From positions 1 through 5,592 of the forward strand of contig JAEXSY010000288.1 of NCBI GenBank assembly GCA_023440105.1: a stretch of DNA of 5,592 nt, written 5' to 3'. This stretch comes from Bacillota bacterium (GTDB taxonomy: Bacteria > Bacillota > Clostridia > Clostridiales > Clostridiaceae). This document shows, piece by piece, positions 1 to 5,592 of this stretch. The position numbers were made by a program, and so were the translations under genes. Each line of letters begins with the position of its first letter. Position 1 is the first letter of the stretch. The notes below the pieces were generated by a model. That model saw only the letters and a list, made by a program, of their open reading frames with translations, ran no database searches and was not told the DNA's origin.

Positions 1-38
1 ATAGTTATTATTTCCTATTTTTCCAGCTCACTATACAT

Positions 39-84
39 AAAAAGAACGTTAGTAGATTTGTTTTACACAAACCTGCTAACGTTC
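39..84 (-). terminator. Intrinsic terminator ending the nuclease-helicase/coiled-coil cassette
   Basis: Two 18-base arms (44-61 and 67-84) enclose a 5-base loop. Read as minus-strand RNA, the stem pairs along its whole length with two G-U wobbles, and it is followed by five U residues (39-43 on the plus strand). On plus-strand RNA the same two positions become A-C mismatches and no good U-tract follows, so the hairpin is built to stop minus-strand transcription. It lies about 110 bases beyond the stop codon of the coiled-coil gene. The stretch between (85-192) holds no ORF above about 16 codons and is best read as a 3' untranslated region. Confidence 0.85.
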
Positions 85-192
85 CCGGCTTTTATGACTT
101 ATTGGTTTTTTAAGCACTTTTAAGGAATCTCAACTAGCCCGATACTTCTGTATAAGGAAAAAAACAATGCTGAAGGTCATTAGTTAAAAAAT

Positions 193-798
193 TTATATAC
201 TTACAAATCTCAAAACAATGTTAACCAAAATTAATACTATAGCTATTCCCCCAATGAAATACACTGTTTTAAATTTCTTATTAACCATTCCCATATATTC
301 CTTTTGTGCTGAGCTTATTGCACTGGTTTCCTTTAATAGCTTACTAGATAATTCTTCTAATCCCTTAGAAAGCTCTCTAGTGATTTCGGTCTTCGCATCA
401 GCAACATTTCTTCTGATCTCTACTTCTATATCTGACTTATATCTATCAAGCTTCGATGTTAGAATATCCTGAATCTCTATATGGAGCTTTGTATTCTCTG
501 ATTGTATTTTTTGGACATCTCTTAAAAAATCATTTTCAAAGACCTTAAAATCCTTGGTAATTTTATTCCCTATAGCAATGAGCTCTAGAGCCTGATTATT
601 AGCTTTCTCAGCGGTAGTTCCTAGCTCGTCTCCTATAGTTGTAATCTCCTTAATACCTATCTTTTGAAGATCATTACTTTCAGTTACTCTATCCGTTAGC
701 TTATTTACTTTATCATATACCTCCATGATGCTTTTAAGCTTAGCCGATTGCTTTTCTAAATCGCTAATGGAATTATTCAATTTGTCAACATCTATCAT
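193..798 (-). CDS. Coiled-coil protein with a C-terminal membrane anchor, function unknown
   Basis: I do not recognise a named family for this 201-residue protein. Residues 1 to about 172 are almost entirely hydrophilic helix-forming sequence with heptad-like spacing of Leu, Ile and Val (for example LNNSISDLEKQSAKLKSI near the N-terminus and the Leu/Ile-spaced helix at about 95-165), so a long coiled coil is likely. A basic stretch (KKFK, about 174-177) precedes one hydrophobic segment at about 179-200 (YFIGGIAIVLILVNIVLRF). This is followed by almost no tail, so the protein is tail-anchored with the coiled coil predicted in the cytoplasm; there is no signal peptide. The ATG overlaps the stop of the upstream frame as ATGA, and AGGGGAG lies 8 bases upstream of the ATG, so the start is secure and translational coupling is likely. 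It is the last gene of the cassette. It may dock the helicase complex on the membrane or act as an effector; both are inferences. Confidence 0.9.
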   Translation of the reverse strand: MIDVDKLNNSISDLEKQSAKLKSIMEVYDKVNKLTDRVTESNDLQKIGIKEITTIGDELGTTAEKANNQALELIAIGNKITKDFKVFENDFLRDVQKIQSENTKLHIEIQDILTSKLDRYKSDIEVEIRRNVADAKTEITRELSKGLEELSSKLLKETSAISSAQKEYMGMVNKKFKTVYFIGGIAIVLILVNIVLRFVSI

Positions 799-1769
799 GA
801 TAATCGCTCCCCTATCTTCTTAACTCTCTCAATTGAGCTTCCTATAATTACACTCAGGCTGCTTAAATCCTGAAGCCCTTTATATATGGTTATAGCACCT
901 TCAGGAAAATACTCCGTAAGGATATTGCCCATATTATCTTTAGCGCCTTTACTCCCCTTTTTCCCTATCTCTATGGTAAGTGCCAATATTTCTTTTTTGT
1001 CTTTTTCAGAAAAGCCTTTAACATCATTTAAGGCGGAAGCTAATCTATCTCTTCCATCGATATTATCAAAATCATTTAATAGCAGTCTTACTATACCACT
1101 TATATAATTTAACCCTGTATTGTATCTATAGCTTTCTAAGAATCTACTTAGATTTGCTTTTATTTCCTCCAGAGCCTCTTTGCTAACAAGCTTATTTTCC
1201 TTTTCGTAAAAAACCTCAAACCATCTCATGTATTCATGAGGATATTGGGATATATGCTCTAACACATAGGTGGATTCAGTGAATTTAAAGTAATTCTCTA
1301 TAGCTCTTTTAAACTCATCGGGATTTTTAAAGTTATCACATAAATCAATAACATTCTTAATGGACTGCCTTCTTTGATAAACTATATTATCATAGCCCCA
1401 TTCTATAACTATGGTGAGAACCCTCTCTAGTAGATTTACATCCTGTCTATTATAAATATCTATATATTTCTTATAGTTAGAATCACTACCACTTACAGTC
1501 TTCAAGGTAAACTTCGGATCATATTTATGGATATATTCATGGAGTCTATCTAACACATGATTTTCACTAAACCTTTCAAAGACAACCTCTAGAATTCCAG
1601 AGCTTTTGTCCCATTTCTCCACAGTCCAATCCTCAACAATTCCCATGAGGGTCAGCTTATAAATTGCCTTCTGAACATCTGCTAGATAATAGCCGAGCTT
1701 TTTACACTCTACAATCTTTACCTTTCCCGGTTGCGCATAAATAACAATTATCTTTTTAGCTAGCTTCAC
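795..1769 (-). CDS. Probable C-terminal part of the RecQ-like helicase (winged helix plus helical domain), out of frame with it
   Basis: The frame of 324 codons begins at the first available start, a GTG (1767-1769). The same frame is already open from 1868, with 33 sense codons and no ATG, GTG or TTG before this GTG. Those codons read like protein (RDLLGNLFLWLLNKGVDFEV). Residues about 25-66 (LADVQKAIYKLTLMGIVEDWTV and the following beta-rich stretch) resemble the winged-helix module that follows the helicase core in large RecQ-like proteins. Residues about 105-145 (an RRQSIKN segment) and the rest are helical and of unknown function. The nearest Shine-Dalgarno-like sequence, AAAGG, is 13 bases from the GTG, so independent initiation is poorly supported. 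I read this as the displaced C-terminus of the gene ending at 1817, joined by a one-base frame change; a true separate subunit made by reinitiation 47 bases after the upstream stop is the alternative. No zinc-binding cysteine cluster is present (only C22 and C144). It ends in an ATGA overlap with the membrane coiled-coil gene. Confidence 0.75.
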   Translation of the reverse strand: MKLAKKIIVIYAQPGKVKIVECKKLGYYLADVQKAIYKLTLMGIVEDWTVEKWDKSSGILEVVFERFSENHVLDRLHEYIHKYDPKFTLKTVSGSDSNYKKYIDIYNRQDVNLLERVLTIVIEWGYDNIVYQRRQSIKNVIDLCDNFKNPDEFKRAIENYFKFTESTYVLEHISQYPHEYMRWFEVFYEKENKLVSKEALEEIKANLSRFLESYRYNTGLNYISGIVRLLLNDFDNIDGRDRLASALNDVKGFSEKDKKEILALTIEIGKKGSKGAKDNMGNILTEYFPEGAITIYKGLQDLSSLSVIIGSSIERVKKIGERLS

Positions 1770-1816
1770 CTCAAAGTCGACGCCTTTATTGTTTAAAAGC
1801 CAAAGAAATAAATTTC

Positions 1817-4183
1817 CTAATAAATCTCTTCCATCCTTTTGATTACCTTTCTGTATCTCTGAATATCTTCAATAGAGGTATCAAGCCTAAAAATTTTATC
1901 AATAGTTTGTGACTTTAGTATTTCCTTTGAATATAATACATAGCAATCAGCATTATCTTTATCTCTTCCTGCTCTTCCAGCTTCCTGATACAAGCTCTCC
2001 AGGGAGTTGGGTATACCATAATGTATTGTATATCTTATGTTCCCCTTATCTATTCCCATACCGAAGGCTTTTGTAGCAACCATCAGTGGAAATCCATTAT
2101 TTTTAAATTCCTCTTGAACTTCCATTTTATATTTATCAAAGATCGATTTTTCCATTACGGGAAATGAATCCTTTTTCTTTCCATTTTCATAAGTGGTTTC
2201 CTCTGGTACTTCACCGGAATACCATTTCACCTTTGTTTTATATTTATTACTAAGAGCTGCAGCCAGCTTAAAGCAGCCCTTTGCTCCATTTTTAAAAGGT
2301 GTGAATATAAGACCTGATTGTGTCTTATCTTCATTTAGAGTAAATACGTCTTTTTTTCTTTGAAGTTTGTCCAATAATGAATATAAATTTTGTTCTTTAT
2401 CTTTTTTATTAGCGCCTTCATCCTTAATCACTTGGAAGGTAAGTTCTTTCCTTGTGTAGCTTAATGGGGTCTTTACATTTATCCTATCAACATTAAACTC
2501 CACCATAATATCCTTAAGAACATTGATGGAAGCAGTAGCTGTTAAGCCGATAAATCTTGTGGATGGGCAATACTTCCGTATGGTTTTTGATAGATTTAAA
2601 TAGGAGGTTCTAAAATCATGTCCCCATTCTGAAAGACAGTGCACCTCATCAATTACAGCAAAAGCAATTGTTTTTTCTTTATTAAGGAGGTTCAATTCAT
2701 CTCTGAATTCTTTAGATTGAAACCTTTCTGGGGATATCCACAGGAGAAAATATCTTCCTTTAGAGAACTCCATAGAAATAGTCTTTTTTGTTTCTGAAGT
2801 CAAATCACTAGTTATATAATTAGTATTATTTATAAGCTTCCTATCCATATTATCCTTCTGATCATACATTAAGGATTTAATGGGACAAACAACGAAATTT
2901 ATGCAGGGCTGCAGTAAGCACACAAACTGATAGCACAGTGACTTACCGCCTCCCGTTGGCAAAAGTCCTATGGTATCGTTTCCTCTAAGAGCGTTGAGTA
3001 TTATAGGGAGCTGACCTGTTTGAAAGTCATCATGGCCAAATATATTTTTTAAAAAGAACTTTAGAGATGGAACATCGCTATCTTCACCATCATTTATAAT
3101 CTTATAATTTACTGGATCTGAAACACTCATAGTAAAGTAGTTCTTATCCTGAAAATAATCATTTCTAACATATATAGTATTGGGGTTTATGCTGTTATCA
3201 TCAGTCCACCTTCTAAATAGAGAGAAATCTATGTTTATAAATTCTGGTCTGTACTGAAACTCCTGTGGTGATAGACAGCTTATATTAACCTTAGGCTTAT
3301 TAAAAGGAAGCTTGAGAAGCTTGCAGATGTGATGTAACCACAAAAATATATCTTCTATAGAAATTTCTTCAAAGCCAGATATGTCCCTCTCCAAAACATT
3401 TATATTCCATTCTTTATCTTGAAGGGATAAAAGATTCTTTTCTAAAAGCAATAATATTAGCAGCTGAAATCTTATGATTGCTGAAGCCTTATAGTATGAA
3501 TTACTTTCATTAATATTTAGGTAATTATATTTCTTTTCATAATTAATAAGCTCATGATTATATTCTGTGAGCCGGTTCTCTATAAGCTTAAGTTTATACT
3601 CTAGCTTATTATTTTTTCTCTTAATTTCATCAGTTGTTATTCTGATTGTTTTGATACCAAAGGTGTCTAGATGTTTGTCTCGATAACCATCACTGATCCT
3701 GTTAATATCATTAAGCTTATGCTGCTGACCATCAATCTCAATTACAAGCTTTCCTTGAGGCAGATAAAAATCCACCTGCTGATTTACAAAAGCCTTAGCT
3801 TCTATACCGGTAATAGCATTAATATTTGCCTCTGGTATTATAAGATTTTGTATAAACTTATATTTACTAAGGTATTTGGGAAGTACTTCATAAAGAAATT
3901 CTTTGGCAGGATAATAACCATTAACGTCATCCCCCTTTATCACCTTAGACCAAAGAGGAATGGTGTTATCAATAAGATGGCAGTATTCTTCAGGCTTATT
4001 CATAGAAAACTCTTTAAGCTCTTGAAGTAAATACTGAGACATTAATGTAGGGTTACCTCTTTGAAGCAGATTTTTAAGTATGCAAATAGCTGTATAATAC
4101 TTATTTTTTCTTTTTGTATTGTGCACATTTTGTATAACAAAATTATTATCACCATGTATATATCCAGCAGTAAAATAATACAT
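1817..4183 (-). CDS. PD-(D/E)XK nuclease (DUF559/Vsr-like) fused to a RecQ-family DEAD-box DNA helicase; probably lacks its C-terminus through a frameshift
   Basis: This 788-residue protein is predicted to unwind DNA with ATP and probably to cut it. Residues 1-90 are not recognised. Residues about 92-205 carry a DUF559/Vsr-like endonuclease fold: D138 in QVDFYLP, then E149 and D151 in VIEIDGQQH, then RDKHLDTFGIKTIRIT. Residues about 205-370 are an unassigned helical linker. The helicase core runs from about 375 to 755: motif 0 FQTGQ (387-391), Walker A PTGGGKS (409-415), Ia CPIKSLMYDQ (433-442), DEVH (512-515) with the RecQ aromatic-rich loop SEWGHDFR (518-525), III GLTATA (546-551), IV GLIFTPF, V TKAFGMGIDKG (704-714), VI YQEAGRAGRD (732-741). 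All catalytic motifs look intact. The four-cysteine zinc subdomain of classical RecQ is absent, so this is not housekeeping RecQ. The coding frame stops soon after motif VI, where a winged helix would be expected; that module appears in the next frame. The ATG has GAGGG 7 bases upstream and a promoter in front. Confidence 0.92.
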   Translation of the reverse strand: MYYFTAGYIHGDNNFVIQNVHNTKRKNKYYTAICILKNLLQRGNPTLMSQYLLQELKEFSMNKPEEYCHLIDNTIPLWSKVIKGDDVNGYYPAKEFLYEVLPKYLSKYKFIQNLIIPEANINAITGIEAKAFVNQQVDFYLPQGKLVIEIDGQQHKLNDINRISDGYRDKHLDTFGIKTIRITTDEIKRKNNKLEYKLKLIENRLTEYNHELINYEKKYNYLNINESNSYYKASAIIRFQLLILLLLEKNLLSLQDKEWNINVLERDISGFEEISIEDIFLWLHHICKLLKLPFNKPKVNISCLSPQEFQYRPEFINIDFSLFRRWTDDNSINPNTIYVRNDYFQDKNYFTMSVSDPVNYKIINDGEDSDVPSLKFFLKNIFGHDDFQTGQLPIILNALRGNDTIGLLPTGGGKSLCYQFVCLLQPCINFVVCPIKSLMYDQKDNMDRKLINNTNYITSDLTSETKKTISMEFSKGRYFLLWISPERFQSKEFRDELNLLNKEKTIAFAVIDEVHCLSEWGHDFRTSYLNLSKTIRKYCPSTRFIGLTATASINVLKDIMVEFNVDRINVKTPLSYTRKELTFQVIKDEGANKKDKEQNLYSLLDKLQRKKDVFTLNEDKTQSGLIFTPFKNGAKGCFKLAAALSNKYKTKVKWYSGEVPEETTYENGKKKDSFPVMEKSIFDKYKMEVQEEFKNNGFPLMVATKAFGMGIDKGNIRYTIHYGIPNSLESLYQEAGRAGRDKDNADCYVLYSKEILKSQTIDKIFRLDTSIEDIQRYRKVIKRMEEIY
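1820..1868 (-). other. Frame junction: likely one-base deletion (or recoding site) splitting the helicase
   Basis: Between 1868 and 1820 both the upstream helicase frame and the downstream frame are open. Passing from the first to the second needs a -1 change, equivalent to restoring one base. The run AAAA (plus-strand TTTT, 1837-1840) is the obvious site: with five A residues the reading becomes ATC AAA AAG GAT GGA AGA GAT, giving VIKKDGRDLLGN and a continuous protein of about 1129 residues. There is no classical X-XXY-YYZ slippery heptamer in phase here, and four A residues are short for transcriptional slippage. A real indel or a sequencing error is therefore more likely than programmed recoding. 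The exact position within the overlap cannot be fixed from one sequence. Confidence 0.7.
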
Positions 4184-4232
4184 ATCTCTACCCTCATTCA
4201 GTTAAAATAATTAAACGTCAATATTAATAAAT

Positions 4233-4261
4233 ATTATACCATATTTTATAAAATATATTAA
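4233..4261 (-). promoter_or_regulatory. Extended -10 promoter of the nuclease-helicase cassette
   Basis: On the minus strand a perfect TATAAT (4233-4238) is preceded by TGG, forming the extended -10 element TGnTATAAT. A 17-base spacer upstream lies TTAATA (4256-4261), matching four of six -35 consensus bases. Transcription would start near 4226, leaving a leader of about 43 bases before the ATG at 4183. The promoter lies immediately after the terminator of the SEC-C gene, so the cassette is an independent transcription unit. Confidence 0.7.
4241..4256. repeat. Perfect 16-bp palindrome in the promoter spacer, possible operator
   Basis: ATATTTTATAAAATAT is its own reverse complement and fills almost all of the spacer between the -35 and -10 elements of the cassette promoter. 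This is a typical place for a dimeric repressor to bind. All its bases are A or T in an AT-rich gap, so chance or a simple curved-DNA element is also possible. Confidence 0.35.
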
Positions 4262-4270
4262 ATTTTGTAA

Positions 4271-4316
4271 ATAAAAAACTAACTTCCGTTAATATACATA
4301 AACGGAAGTTAGTTTT
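4271..4316 (-). terminator. Strong intrinsic terminator of the SEC-C gene
   Basis: Perfect 16-base arms (4275-4290 and 4301-4316) enclose a 10-base loop. Read on the minus strand, the outer part of the stem runs into TTTTTTATTT, a good U-tract. It begins about 12 bases after the stop codon of the SEC-C gene. On the plus strand the right arm also ends in TTTT, so weak bidirectional activity is possible. Confidence 0.9.
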
Positions 4317-4328
4317 GCAATCTAGGGA

Positions 4329-5447
4329 TTAATTCCTGCCACAGCAATTTTTATATTTTTTCCCACTGCCACAAGGGCATGGAGAATTTCTCGGTATTTT
4401 ACCTGTACCAGTATTAACTATAGGAGTTGAAACTATATTTGTATCATTATCTGCTTTATCGTTATGGGCATTAAATGAAGCTATTTCATCAGGGGTATAA
4501 CCACGATTTTCTGGGATTCGTGTGTTATTAAACATTTCCTTAAGATATTGCAAGAAGATGTCAACCTCCTTTCTATTATCAAAGGAAGTACCTGTTCCTA
4601 TGTACATATTTAAGATTTCACTAGGTGTAGATCCACATCTTATCTCAATCTGAATATCGGCACAAAAATCATATGCTTCTGATGATGACATTTTAAGCTT
4701 TTTCCTCGCATAATTAAGCATATTTTTGAAGGATTTATTCTCTTCTATGTATGAGCTATCCACATACTTTAAAAGCTCTTCCCTATCAGGTATATAGTAT
4801 GGCTTTCCTTCTTGTGCTCTTAGCATTATCTCATAATCCTCTTCATCCATGGATGCGTTATAACCATAAGATTCATGCATAACATAGCCATTTTCATAAA
4901 AATACATATTGTGCTTCCCGTAATTTCCTCTTGTAATGCACCAGTTGATTACTTCCTCGGCTTCTATAGCTAAAGCGGTTTGAGAATTAATAATCTCCAC
5001 AAGCTTATTAACATCAATAACTGAGTATAGATTAGTACAGGCCAGTGCATAGTTGTTAATAATACTAAATTTTTCTCTGGACTCTTGATAGCTTTTGAGA
5101 TTTTTGAGCTTTAAATAATGATTCTTAATCTCTAGAGGAATATCCGCATCATCTTCTACGGTAAAAAAGATATAAAACGCTTCCATCCAGTATCTATAGA
5201 TATATGGGTTTTCAATTTTATCCTTGCCCTCTAAGGCTTCCTCGAATATCTCTATATCTATATCATCAGCAACTAAAAATCTCATATTAAGGTTTTCCTC
5301 ATCTAGCATAAATTCTGCAATAGCATCAATTAAATTTTCTTTTTTCATCTTAGAGTAGCTTTTTATACCGATAGCCTTTCCTATTACCTTGACATCATCA
5401 GCAGAGTGACCATCGAGAATCTCTTTGAGGGTATTATTAGGTTTCAT
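4329..5447 (-). CDS. SEC-C metal-binding domain protein with an N-terminal Rho-N/SAP-like domain
   Basis: This 372-residue protein ends in a SEC-C motif, SPCPCGSGKKYKNCCG (355-370), whose C357, C359, C368 and C369 would bind one zinc ion; SEC-C tails occur on SecA and on many otherwise unrelated bacterial proteins. Residues about 5-47 (LKEILDGHSADDVKVIGKAI, then GIKSYSKMKKENLIDAI) resemble the helical Rho N-terminal or SAP fold, in which a short basic helix pair binds nucleic acid. The middle, about 50-335, is largely acidic and helical and I do not recognise it; residues 336-353 look like a flexible linker rich in Thr, Asn and Gly. The ATG is preceded by AAGGAGAG at 5-base spacing, an excellent ribosome binding site. 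It forms its own transcription unit, and its link with the helicase cassette is only adjacency on the same strand. Its molecular function is unknown. Confidence 0.9.
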   Translation of the reverse strand: MKPNNTLKEILDGHSADDVKVIGKAIGIKSYSKMKKENLIDAIAEFMLDEENLNMRFLVADDIDIEIFEEALEGKDKIENPYIYRYWMEAFYIFFTVEDDADIPLEIKNHYLKLKNLKSYQESREKFSIINNYALACTNLYSVIDVNKLVEIINSQTALAIEAEEVINWCITRGNYGKHNMYFYENGYVMHESYGYNASMDEEDYEIMLRAQEGKPYYIPDREELLKYVDSSYIEENKSFKNMLNYARKKLKMSSSEAYDFCADIQIEIRCGSTPSEILNMYIGTGTSFDNRKEVDIFLQYLKEMFNNTRIPENRGYTPDEIASFNAHNDKADNDTNIVSTPIVNTGTGKIPRNSPCPCGSGKKYKNCCGRN

Positions 5448-5512
5448 TTATTCTCTCCTTTTAAACGGGTATTATTGCCCTTTCCCCAGTAAATTAGACA
5501 GCTAAAACTCGT

Positions 5513-5542
5513 AATATCTCTCTTATTCTTAGAAATACGCAA
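5513..5542 (-). promoter_or_regulatory. Weak candidate promoter for the SEC-C gene
   Basis: On the minus strand TTGCGT (5537-5542) and GATATT (5513-5518) are separated by 18 bases, each matching about four of six consensus positions. The -35 candidate sits within an inverted repeat, AGAAATA-TTGCG-TATTTCT (5531-5549). The gene clearly starts here with its own ribosome binding site, but this promoter assignment is tentative and transcription could instead come from beyond the window. Confidence 0.25.
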
Positions 5543-5562
5543 TATTTCTTTTTATGCGGCTT

Positions 5563-5591
5563 TTGACTCGAGCAAAGCTCTATTGTAATAT
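5563..5591 (+). promoter_or_regulatory. Candidate plus-strand promoter facing out of the window
   Basis: TTGACT (5563-5568, five of six -35 consensus bases) is followed after exactly 17 bases by TAATAT (5586-5591, four of six). A small hairpin, GAGC-AAA-GCTC (5570-5580), lies within the spacer. If real, it drives a divergent gene beyond the right edge, which cannot be seen here. Confidence 0.3.
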
Positions 5592-5592
5592 T

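Noticed and set aside
85..192. Possible degraded gene tail on the minus strand (a broken frame reading DSLKVLKKPISHKSRER) and mini-ORFs of 6 and 16 codons
   Set aside because: The stretch is interrupted by a stop codon, is too short to assign to any family and is more simply explained as 3' untranslated sequence before the terminator.
218..472. Plus-strand ORF of 84 codons
   Set aside because: It lies entirely antisense within the coiled-coil gene, has no convincing ribosome binding site and has a composition typical of a shadow frame.
886..1107. Plus-strand ORF of 73 codons
   Set aside because: It is antisense to the helicase C-terminal frame and shows no recognisable protein character beyond that of a shadow frame.
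1830..1845. Programmed -1 ribosomal frameshift signal
   Set aside because: No in-phase slippery heptamer is present; slipping of the AAA or AGG codons would give first- or second-position mismatches, and four A residues are short for polymerase slippage.
3671..4030. Plus-strand ORF of 119 codons
   Set aside because: It is antisense to the nuclease domain, where the minus-strand frame has clear catalytic motifs; it has no independent support.
5531..5549. Inverted repeat AGAAATA-CGCAA-TATTTCT followed by T residues, as a plus-strand terminator
   Set aside because: The stem is only seven pairs, almost all A-U, and no plus-strand gene ends before it; it may be incidental.

Overview
The window looks like chromosomal or island DNA from a low-GC Firmicute, most likely a Clostridium-like member of the Clostridia. 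The DNA is AT-rich, codon use is heavy in AGA, ATA and TTA, ribosome binding sites are purine-rich, and transcription units end in hairpins followed by U-tracts. This placement is inferred from composition and signals only. All four convincing coding regions lie on the minus strand, so the region reads from right to left.

Right part (5592 to about 4271): a single-gene unit encodes a 372-residue protein. It has an N-terminal Rho-N/SAP-like helical domain and a C-terminal SEC-C metal-binding tail, and it ends in a strong intrinsic terminator. At the extreme right edge there is a weak candidate plus-strand promoter pointing out of the window.

Middle and left part (4261 to 39): a self-contained cassette has its own extended -10 promoter (TGGTATAAT) just past the SEC-C terminator and its own terminator at the left end. 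It encodes (1) a 788-residue protein with a DUF559/Vsr-like PD-(D/E)XK nuclease domain fused to a complete RecQ-type helicase core; (2) a 324-residue open frame that looks like the winged-helix and helical C-terminus of the same helicase, displaced by one base of reading frame; and (3) a 201-residue coiled-coil protein with a single C-terminal membrane helix. The third gene overlaps the second by ATGA and is probably translationally coupled to it.

The main observation is that the helicase appears to be split. The second frame is open for 33 codons upstream of its first usable start, a GTG with a poorly placed Shine-Dalgarno sequence. One extra A in an AAAA run (1837-1840) would join the two parts into a continuous protein of about 1129 residues. 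This could be a sequencing error, a recent inactivating indel, or a functional split. The combination of a nuclease-helicase with a membrane-anchored coiled-coil partner in one compact cassette suggests a DNA-processing system, plausibly antiphage or anti-plasmid defence. That role is an inference; nothing in the sequence proves it.
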